A DNA stretch of 64,000 bases, taken from Sternotherus odoratus. Taxonomy: Eukaryota; Chordata; Testudines; Kinosternidae. Of this stretch, positions 55,614 to 64,000 are shown in pieces (within the stretch, counting starts at the first letter, position 1; each line of letters begins with the position of its first letter). The notes beneath the pieces were generated by a model. It saw nothing but the letters and a program-made list of their open reading frames with translations, was not told the origin of the DNA and made no database searches. The position numbers and the translations under genes are program-made. The stretch is taken from NCBI GenBank assembly GCA_032164245.1, contig JAVMKO010000006.1, positions 103,743,310 through 103,807,309 on the forward strand, in the 5' to 3' direction.

Positions 55614-56960
55614 TCATAGATTCCAAGGCCAAAAGAGGCCATTGTGACCGTCCGTTGCGAACTCCCGCTTAACACAGGCCAAAGAACTTGCCTAAAATAA
55701 TTCCTAGAGCAGATCTTTTAGACAAAAACATCCTGTCGGTTTTTAAATGGGCAGTGATGGAGAATTCACCATGACCCTGGGTAAAATCTTCCCCTTGTTA
55801 ATGACCCTCACTGTAAAAACCTACCTCTGATTTCTAGTCTGAATTAGTCCATCTTCAACTTGTGGTCATGGGATTGGCTTATATATTGGCCTGCCACATT
55901 GAAAAGCCCATTATCAAATATTTGTTCTCCCTGCAGGTGCTTATACATTGTAATCAAGTCACCCCTTAACCTTCTCTTTGTTAAACTAAATAGACTGAGC
56001 TCCTCGGTCTGTCACTAGAAAGCCTCTTTTCTAATCATAGAATCATAGACTATCAGGGTGGGAAGGGATGTGAGGATGTCATCTAGTCCAACCTCCTGCT
56101 CAAAGCAGGACCAACCCCCAACTAAATCATCCCCGCCAGGGCTTTCTCAAGCCGGGCCTTAAAAACCTCTAAGGAAGGAGATTCCACCACCTCCTTTAAT
56201 CATTCCTCCTGGCTCTTTCCTGAATTCTCTCTCCAATCTATCAACCTCCTGCCTGAGTTGCGGACACAAGAGTGGGACACAGCAGGCTCCAGCAGCGGTC
56301 ACACCAGTGCCAAATATAGAAGTAAAATAACCACCCGACTCCTACTCAAGGTACCTCCGCGCCTGCATCCGCTTATGCATAGAATCAATGAATCATCTGT
56401 ACCAGCCCGTGTGCAGCTGACATTAAAGCACTGTCATGGCAAAGGATCCTGCTTTGCCCCCCCATGGGTGGGGGGGCAAAAGGAACAGCTGCTGCTGCTA
56501 CCCCAGCAGTGGCCCGAGTCCCGGGCCGGTGCAGGTCAGGCACTGTGGATGGACTGGCTGGGGGGTGCTGACCCCCAACCCTGTCCCTTCCACCCGAGGC
56601 CCCACCTCAAGCCTTGAATGTGACTTTCGCCCCTGCATTTAGCCACATTAAAACACAGATGGTTTTGTCTGCACCCCGTCCACCAAGCAATCCAGATCAC
56701 TCTGTGTCAGTGATTTGTCCTCCTCATTCTCCATCTTTGTGTGTTGTCTGCAAACATTATCAGGGACCATTTTCTGTTTTCTTCCAGGTCACCGATAAAA
56801 ATGTTAAATAATGGGGGGATCTGCGGGACCCCACTGGAAATACACCCCCTTGCTGGTGATTTTCTAGTGACATTTTTCAGCCCTATCCCTTAGCCAGCTT
56901 TGGGTCCCTTTCCTGTGCCAGGTTAAATTTGATATCAGTCTAGTTTTTACTCCAAATGCC
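55614..56960 (-). mobile_element. Old CR1 LINE copy with a younger CR1 nested in it
   Basis: The outer copy starts at its 3' end with catagattccaaggccaaaa (55,614) and continues through tcttccccttgttaatgacc, then reverse-transcriptase-region sequence at 56,640-56,960 (the minus strand encodes a decayed LDCLVDGVQTKPSVLMWL-like stretch). A second CR1 3' end, atagaatcatagactatcag, interrupts it at about 56,035-56,192. Both are on the minus strand and decayed. Confidence 0.82.
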
Positions 56961-57039
56961 AGGCAGTACCAGTGCAAACACCGGACCGAAGTCTGTTTTA
57001 CATCACAACACCATGGCATCTCTGTCAACTAAATGTATC

Positions 57040-58476
57040 ATCTCATCCAACTCCCCGCCCCCAAGTTCTTGCACAATGAGGCCCCTTTCCCCCCACCCCC
57101 TCCACCCGTAGGGGAACCCCACTTGTGGGGGGTGTTAACAAGGTTAACGGGGGAGAGGTGTTTTGGACCAAATGAGTCACACTCAGCAGCAGGACTCCGT
57201 TTGCAAACGTCACCTAAGGGCCTTGAAACCACAGGTTGTTAACCCTTTCCATCCCACCTCAGTGCTGCACAGAGCGCAGCGGGGCTGGAGCCGGCTTGTG
57301 GGGTTTCCAGCTGATCCCGGGCGGCCAGTTTGGTTCCATGGCTCTCGCGCAGATTGTCCCAGCACCCCTGGGTGCTGGGGGGGAAGGAGGGGGGCAGATC
57401 TCAGCGCTCGTCTCCTCTTCATAGCCCGGGGTCTCCGGGCCCAGCTCCCCCCCCCTTCGGCTCTGACCCCCCGGCCCTGCGGCCGCTTCCTCCAGGCAGC
57501 GATTTCCTGCCCCCGCTGCGGTTTCTCTCCCTCCCCCGCGTCCCCACTCACCGCCCGGCTGCAGCGCACGGGGTGGGGTGGGGTGGGGCGGGGGGGGGGG
57601 GGGCGTTGCAGACCGGGGATCCGCCCCCCCCTCCCAGTCTCCACGCCCAGGGGGCTGGACAGGAAGGTCCCCGCGCTCCTGCAACCCTCGCTGCCGGCGC
57701 GGGCGGCCCCACCCGGGTAGGTCCGCAGCGGGGGGGGGGGGGGGGTCACCCCGCAAAGGCTCCGCACAGGCCGGAAGGATGCGGGTCCCCCGGGGGAGGT
57801 TGCAGGGAGGGGGGTATAGACCCCTCCTGTGGGGGATGCAACATTCGGAGAGACCCATGGTCCCCCCCTCCCTGGCATTCTCACATGCCCATCCTCTGGC
57901 CCCCCATCTTCTGCCCCCCCCCAAAGTCTCACCGGGATGGTGGCCTGCCCAGCTCCCCCCCCCCCCAGTGCCCATCCATGCCCACCCTGGCACCAAGTCT
58001 TGGTTTGGGGGGGTTCAGCTGGGAGCCAGCGTGGGGGGAGCTCAGCAGACTGCTGCAGATGCCCTGGGGCGGATAACACAGATACCCCCCGGCTAGGGCT
58101 GTGTGGGGCAGAGGATCCCCACGCAGGGTCTCAGAACCCACAGCAGGAGCAGATATTGGGGGACCCATTACGGGCCTGCCTGGACTTTAATGCAGAACCC
58201 CACAAAATCTGGGAACTCCACCCCCCACAGGATGTTCCTAATGAGGGAACTGGGGTCCCTCCGAATAGCCCCCAGGGAAGTCCCACTCAGCTGTTTCTCC
58301 AGGACCGGAGCCAGGAGAGTGCAAAGCATTGGGGTGGGAGGGGGTTCATTCCCCAGGGCCCACAGCGATCACAGCCAGCTGGGAACTGGAGCCTCACCAG
58401 GGGAGCGGGGTCTGGACATCTGCTGGGAGTGGATCACCCGGGGCAGGGCCGCAGAATGCCCGGGAGTCTCCAGCAT
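57040..58476. other. CpG-rich region with homopolymers, possible promoter
   Basis: 57,260-57,760 is GC- and CpG-rich with G or C runs of about 13-15 (57,590; 57,730) and could be a CpG-island promoter, perhaps for the minus-strand zinc-finger gene 2.6 kb away. No exon with a start codon joining to 54,712 was identified. The long frames on both strands look like GC-composition artefacts. Confidence 0.4.
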
Positions 58477-58897
58477 CTAGGCGTACCAGGTGGTTTAATT
58501 TTTAAATATTACGGTGAATTCTTTAATTTTAGGTTCGTTTTTGTTACGGACCCGGCCGGATTTGGTATGTGGGAGCCCACACCCCTTTCACCGGCCTGTA
58601 TGCTTGGAAGGAGCACCGCGAGGGCTTGCAATTCAAAGTAATCTTAAGCATCCGACTTGGCCCACTGCCCTTACTAGTGCTTCAAAAGTACCATCTAACT
58701 TGTGGCCGTAAAAACATACTTAAAACTTTTCAGGGTAAAGTTGCAAGTACTCGCAGTGCTTCTTCCCAGCATACAGGCTGGTGAAAGGGGTGTGGGCTCC
58801 CACATACCAAATCCTGCCGTGTCCGTAAAAAAAAAATGCATGTAAAATTAAATAAGTCACCGTAATATTTAAAAATTAAACCACCTGGTACGCCTAG
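58477..58897. repeat. Long inverted repeat, about 150-bp arms
   Basis: The left arm (58,477 to about 58,637) begins ctaggcgtaccaggtggttt. The right arm (about 58,748-58,897) ends with its inverse, aaaccacctggtacgcctag. Both contain gtatgtgggagcccacaccc (inverted in the right arm). The spacer is about 110 bp. Both arms can encode GVPGGLIFKYYG in the matching frame, with conservative changes beyond, which suggests inverted duplication of a piece of former coding DNA. Confidence 0.88.
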
Positions 58898-60530
58898 CCA
58901 AGTTATAGCCAGTGCTCCTAAAATAACACCCAACGTTTAAATAAAAATAAAAAGCCAATAACATTTTTTGGCCTTAAAAGCCCCTGCAGCTTCAGTGTGC
59001 ATAAAAACTAAAGCCAAAAGTAGTAGTCATTGTTTATAAAAATAGTTGTTAAAAAGGTATAAAACAAAAAAGTATCCTAACAAAACACCTAAATTAGTAA
59101 CAGCTGTGTAAATGTTAAGGTCACCACTTCGTAAAATATACATTTTAATCTCATCACTGCTATGAAAAATTACATTATTGGTCTGCAAATAAAGTCTTAC
59201 AATTAAATCTTAGGTTTCAAATACCTTTTAATTAAACTACGTTAATACCAAAGCAATTCCAAAACCTACACTCACTCCTACCAAAGGTTCAAAAAAATCT
59301 CTAAATTACAAGGTGAAATTTATGTGCTTCAAAATATATATCAAATGAAAAAAACATGTATTCCACACAGTGTATAAAATGTCTATTTTATATGCTAATT
59401 ATAATGTAATGTGCTGTTTAACTAAGGCTATAAATCAACCCCAGCATGTTGTTACAATATAAACAATAATGATTATATTGTTTTTGGTGTAGATTAAAAT
59501 ATGTTATTGTCATTGTAAAAAATGTAATAACAAAAATACCTTTTGTGTTCAAACAGTATGTTTTGTTGTTATATCCAATCACAGCTTATAAGGCTTACCT
59601 ATTTAATCTAAAATTAAAAATACAAAATCTAATAAAAATAAAACATTTTAAATGATAGTTGTGCTAAAAAAAGCCCAAAAGGGGAGAGTGTAAAAACAAA
59701 ATTAAAAAGATTGAAATGTAGGCCTCTCAGTAAAACAAAACGCAAAATTTGTACGGGCAGAATTGGTAAGGTGTATAAAAAACTGCAAGCAAAGCTGTTT
59801 AACATTGCCTTAAAATGAAAATAAAAAATAGTTGTTAGCAAAAAATGTTAAAAATAAATATCGAAAATATATAAACAAAGACATATAATCAAAGAGTATA
59901 AATACTGCTTTATGTTGTTTATACTTTAAAAAACTATTAAGGCAACGGTATTCTCTGTACATTGTATTTCTTCCCTTGCAATTGCTTAAAAAGAAATTGT
60001 TACTGACTTGCTGCATCCAAACTAAAAAAATAATAAATAATTTTCTTCCACAGTACTAAACCACAACTGCTCCAAAAAACAAAATGAAAACAACAACAAA
60101 ATACCACGCTCACTCCGCTAAATCCACCAAAGTCCCAAACTTCCTAAATACAAAAGGCATTAAAAACTGGCCCTGGTAAAAAAAAAAAAGGTGTAGCTTT
60201 ATACACTGGCAAAAAAACAACAACTTTTAAAATCAATAATTTAAAATGTGGTATTAATTGGGTTTTGAGGTTTATTCCACAGGCTGCTGTGCCCTGTGTT
60301 TTTAAATAAATTCCTTCAGCATGTATTGCCCTCCCTAATTAGCTTTCAAATAACAAATACCCCTTTTTTGGGGGGTGGTTAGGTTTTAATAAAACCCCTT
60401 ATGTTTTTTAGCTAATTTGACTAATTAAAATCATTTGCCAATAAACATTTTAAATAGTTTTTTGCCAGGATTTATTTACAGATTTTTTTGGAAAATGGCC
60501 GTTTTTGTTGTTGTTATTGGGTTTTTTTAG
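58898..60530 (-). other. AT-rich island of unknown origin
   Basis: About 1.6 kb of strongly AT-rich DNA lies between GC-rich flanks. No reading frame exceeds about 70 codons. The minus strand holds hydrophobic, glycine-bearing stretches (for example GVSVGFGIALVLT near 59,270 and GVILGALAITWLGVPGG near 58,900) resembling broken membrane-protein code, and several TATA-like sites. I do not recognise it as CR1, a known LTR or mitochondrial genes. A decayed transposon or viral insertion is possible. Confidence 0.45.
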
Positions 60531-60534
60531 AATG

Positions 60535-60858
60535 GCTGGTGAGTCTTGCCCACAAGCTCAGGGTTCAGCTGATCGCCATATTTGGGGTCAGGAAGGAATT
60601 TCCCCCCCGGGGCAGATTGGCAGAGGCCCTGGGAGTTTTTCGCCTTCCTCTGCAGTGTGGGGCACGGGTCACTTGCTGGAGGATTCGCTGCACTTTGAAG
60701 TCTTTAAACCATGATCTGAGGACTTCAATAGCTCAGACATAGGTGAGAGGTTTACTGCAGGAGTGGGTGGGTGAGATTCTGTGGCCTGCGTCGTGTGGGA
60801 GATGAGACTAGATGATCATAATGGTCCCTTCTGACCTTAAAGTCCATGAGTCTATGAA
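60535..60858 (+). mobile_element. CR1 LINE 3' end
   Basis: The 3' untranslated tail of a CR1 element: gtcaggaaggaatttccccc, gcctgcgtcgtgtgggagat, then ctagatgatcataatggtcc and a closing 'cttaaagtccatgagtctatga'. It is 5'-truncated and has no coding part. It abuts the C-terminal end of the hAT pseudogene. Confidence 0.82.
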
Positions 60859-62990
60859 GTACGACTTTGCTTTGTCCAGTTCTTCCATTGCTCCAGGTAT
60901 ATATTAAGGTCAAAACCTTGAAATAAATGTTGTAAGCAAGAGACTCCAAACAGTACGTCATACCACAACACTAAGCCACCCAGGAATTTGATGTTATGTA
61001 TGTTTCTGGTGATTCCACTTCCCTCTGCCACTGTTCTCCCATGAACAGTTCCTGCCATAGCATTATCCTCCATAATGGCAACCATGGCATCATCTGTCTT
61101 CCCAATTTGGTGTTTGATAGGCTTTATCGCCCCCACTCGACTTCCCATCGTGTGGCACTCAGGGGTTTCGGTGTCAGAGAGGATGTTCCCAGATGTTGCT
61201 TCAAAAGTTGCCGTTGATGAGTTGATGCAGAGAAAAAGACATAGATGCTTTGAATTACATTAAAAAATTCAGCAGCCTCACTAGCGGCTGATGCTGCATC
61301 ACTGACCACCAAGTTCAATGAATGAGAACTGCACGGGACAAAAAAACCTGGAGGGTTTAACTCTCAGATCCGTGTCTGCACTCCTCTGTTCTTTCCTCTC
61401 ATGTTGGCACCATTATTGTAGCCCTGACCTCTCATGTCAGCTATCGCAATTCCCGTATCTTCCAGCTTTTTAGGAAGCACATTTGTCATACCAGCTCCTG
61501 TAGTATCATCAATGGCAATAAATTCTAGAAAATGCTCTCGGACAGTCACCATTGCAGGGACATTTTCACTAGGTTCTGTTGTTGTTACAACACGCACCAT
61601 TAAAGTCATTTGTTCCATATGGTAGGTGTGCAGTCCAGAATAACAGGGTAATATCTTGCTGACGTAAGATCTGCCACAATCTTCCATTTGACTTTTGTTG
61701 CCAGTAACGGGGTGATCTCATTTTGAATTGTTTTCCAAGGTAGTGTTGTGTGCACATTTCTTGGGGGGGTGACTCTCCTGGGGTACAGCATCAAAGTTAC
61801 CCATCAGCTCCACAATTTTAAGGAAGTTTCCCTTGTTTGGCACATACAGCTGATCAGAAGTGCCACGCAGTGCTAGGTTTTGGGTAGAATCATAGAATAT
61901 CAGGGTTGGAAAGGTCCTCTGGAGGTATCTAGTCCAACCCCCTTCCTGCTCGAAGCAGGACCAATCCCCAGCTAAATCATCCCAGCCAGGGCTTTATCAA
62001 GCCTGACCTTAAAAACCTCTAAGGAAGGTGATTCCACCACCTCCCTAGGTAACCCATTCCAGTGCTTCACCACCCTACTAGGGAAATAGTGTTTCCTAAT
62101 ATCCAATCTAAACCTTCCCAACTGCAACTTGAGACCATTACCCCTTGTTCGGTCATCTGGTGCCACTGAGAACAGTCTAGATCCATCCTCTTTAGAACCC
62201 CCTTCCAGGTAGTTGAAAGCAGCTATCAAATCTCCCCTCAGTCTTCTCTTCTGAAGACTAAACAATCCCAGTTCCTCTCAGCCTCTCCTCATAAGTCATG
62301 CGCTCCAGGCCCCTAATCATTTTTGTTGCCCTTCTCTGGACTCTTTCCAATTTTTTCACATCCTTCTTGTAGTGTGGGCCCCAAAACTGGACACAGTACT
62401 CCATCAAGCATTCTCATGGCAATGAGCCTTTTCAGAACATTTTGTCAGTCAAGAGACTCTGATGCAATCTTCTCTTCATGCTGATCATTTATGGTGGCCT
62501 TTAACCTTGTCTCATCTCAAGCTCTTTCCACCTGTGGAATGCTCTCTGTGATTTGCTGCCTTCTTATGGCATGCCAGATTTCTAGCCAGATTGTTCCAGT
62601 CCTTTGTTTCTGTAGAACCCAGTGTGGCTGGAACATTAGAATGGAAGTGTTTACAACAAAAACAGTATGCAGCATTCTGGGGTTTTGAGTACATAGGCCA
62701 TGGCCTCTCCACTTTGTCACCATTGGGGATTTCATGCCAGTCATGTGTTGGATGGAAAATTGTATTTTCATTGTCTTTGGGGAACATGAAATTTTTCGCT
62801 TGTGGTGGCCCATGCAGTACAAGGAAGTCCCTCAGGCTACTGCTCCAGTGGGTTCACAGTCTTGGATCATGTAGACTTAAGGAACTAAACTCAGCAGCAG
62901 CTGTTTCTTGCGCCTCCACCGCACCCTTCTCTGATCTACACTCTTCTTCAGGAATGTGCCTGGTTACATCCATTTGAGATGGAGGTATGG
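60852..62990 (-). pseudogene. hAT transposase pseudogene (TTF zinc finger plus DUF4371 type)
   Basis: Minus-strand pieces follow the order of a ZMYM-like hAT transposase. A TTF-type zinc-finger part (FCCKHFHSNVPATLG, TKDWNNLARNLACHKK) is at 62,512-62,787. ALRGTSDQLYVPNKGNFL lies at about 61,800-61,880. The DUF4371-type core (EHFLEFIAIDDTTGAGM, IADMRGQGYNNGANMRGK) is at 61,364-61,687, then LVVSDAASAASEAAEFFNVI and LKPLSATRWE-like residues at 61,124-61,318, and a C-terminal part at 60,852-61,148. Stops and frameshifts separate them. A CR1 copy splits the coding sequence at 61,889-62,400. Terminal inverted repeats were not found. Confidence 0.85.
61889..62402 (-). mobile_element. CR1 LINE inserted in the hAT transposase
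   Basis: This 5'-truncated minus-strand CR1 has the C-terminal end of ORF2 open over 97 residues (61,972-62,265; [40 protein letters not shown]) and the typical 3' end, ending in ATTCTATGATTCT on its own strand. The hAT protein reads through to ...AMRMLD on one side and resumes TQNLALRG on the other, which marks the insertion point. It looks younger than the CR1 copy at 14.7 kb because this part of ORF2 is unbroken. Confidence 0.92.
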
Positions 62991-64000
62991 ATGCTGCAGT
63001 AGTGGCCAGGTCACCAAACTCGGACTAACTGGAAGATCAGGCATCTCCTCACCACTCACATCCCCACTGGGGCCGGAAGGCTCACCGTGAACATTGGTCT
63101 CTATGTCTCTCAGGAGAGCTTCTTCCTGCTGAGATAAAGAAAAGCAAATGAAGCTTTTGTCTTTTTCTGAATGCTGCCCCAGAGGGGCGTTTTCTTCTTT
63201 CCCTCATGACGGCTGTTCTCTGCCAGCTCTAGTGGCTCTCAACACTCAGTTGAGGGGGATAAATAAGCAGGCTGGTAGCAGGGCCTGAGTGAGGGAAGAT
63301 ATCAGCATCTTAAGGGCCTAACTGACTCCTACTACTTCAGTTGACTGACTCTTCTCCTCAAGTGGGTTCAGGGAAGCAGCAGGAAACAGGAAGTTCCTTG
63401 AGAAGCTGGTGTTGATTACTCCAGGATCTGGGGGTGCTGGAGAGGTACATAAGAGGCTCCCCCTACTCTCTCTCCCTGCATCTCCTGCTGCTTTCTGTTA
63501 TTCCCCCTCATCTTTTCTCCTGCCTGTTCTGTCTCTTGTGCCCTCCTTCCTTCATCCCAGCCCTCCACCATCTCTGCACATCTGGAGCAGAGAGAAGACA
63601 TCTGCACCAGCACCAGACAGTTTTCTACACTCTGGGTCCTAGTGGCACCCCCCACAGTCTGGCACCTGAGGGGTCTCTGCAGAGGGTCCCTTCTACAGCG
63701 CCGATAATGGGAGGAGGTTTGGCCTTGTGATGTGAGGGCCGGGTCTGAGAATCAGGACTCCTGGGGTCTGTGACTCTGGAAGGGGGCGTGGTCTAGTGGG
63801 TGGAGCTGGATTGGTTGACAATGAGGGGGAGGGGCTTGTGCTCAAGGACCCTGGTTCAATCCCCACCAATTCCTGTGGTGTCCACATGTGGTCATGACTT
63901 TACTTACCCATCAGTGTAGGTTGTTTATCCTGTTCCTGGACATGTGGAACATCTGCTGCTGGTCATCCCTGAGATGTAAGTCCTTCATGCACACAAGGAC
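62991..64000. other. Window end, nothing firmly recognised
   Basis: Sequence next to the hAT pseudogene, perhaps its 5' flank. A copy of the 'aatcaggactcctggggtct' repeat is at about 63,750-63,870. No gene seen. Confidence 0.45.

Noticed and set aside
57210..58079. Long frames on both strands (248-289 codons).
   Set aside because: GC-composition artefacts with homopolymer runs; no domain or splice support.

Overview
The window looks like nuclear DNA from a reptile, most likely a turtle; a crocodilian is the main alternative. It has split genes with GT-AG introns, CR1 LINE copies (some with reverse-transcriptase reading frames), tRNA-derived SINEs, hAT and Harbinger DNA transposons, retroviral-type LTRs, and very many GC-rich minisatellites. 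A dispersed 'CCAGGACTCCTGGGTTCT' repeat, which I associate with turtle genomes from memory, is common here. No bacterial or phage organisation is present.

Layout. 1-10.6 kb is intergenic and repeat-rich. It holds two solo LTRs with perfect 5-bp target-site duplications and an LTR-internal-LTR element with a recognisable tRNA-Leu primer-binding site and polypurine tract but no gag or pol reading frame. 10.87-11.5 kb is a broken PIF/Harbinger transposase. 12.29-14.53 kb (+) is a two-exon, 12-finger C2H2 zinc-finger gene whose intron is a minisatellite; a 1.8-kb CR1 copy follows at 14.74-16.53 kb. 17-20.9 kb is intergenic, with a hAT MITE and CR1 debris.

The main gene is the integrin alpha-L (ITGAL, CD11a) orthologue on the minus strand, 49,569 down to 20,994. 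I could trace 30 coding exons whose phases agree at every junction. They sum to 3,498 nt, or 1,165 residues plus stop. The product has a signal peptide, an inserted I-domain with intact MIDAS, three calcium-binding FG-GAP loops, leg domains, one transmembrane helix and a GFFKR tail motif, so the gene looks functional. Its product pairs with integrin beta-2 as LFA-1 on leukocytes and binds ICAMs.

The introns of ITGAL are the most unusual part of the window. At least four independent minisatellites (introns 6, 9, 12 and 19) are built on cores matching the CTCF-site consensus, one with 12 perfect copies every 40 bp. A fifth (intron 22) has about 27 copies of a 65-bp unit. A tRNA-Arg(CCU)-like gene lies in the 11-kb intron 1.

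53.6-54.7 kb (-) is a second 12-finger zinc-finger gene, broken by a 7-bp near-duplication in finger 8 and probably also frame-shifted in its linker. 55-57 kb holds SINE and nested CR1. 58.5-60.5 kb is a sharply AT-rich island with a long inverted repeat that I cannot identify. 60.5-63 kb is a hAT transposase pseudogene (minus strand) split by a CR1 insertion.
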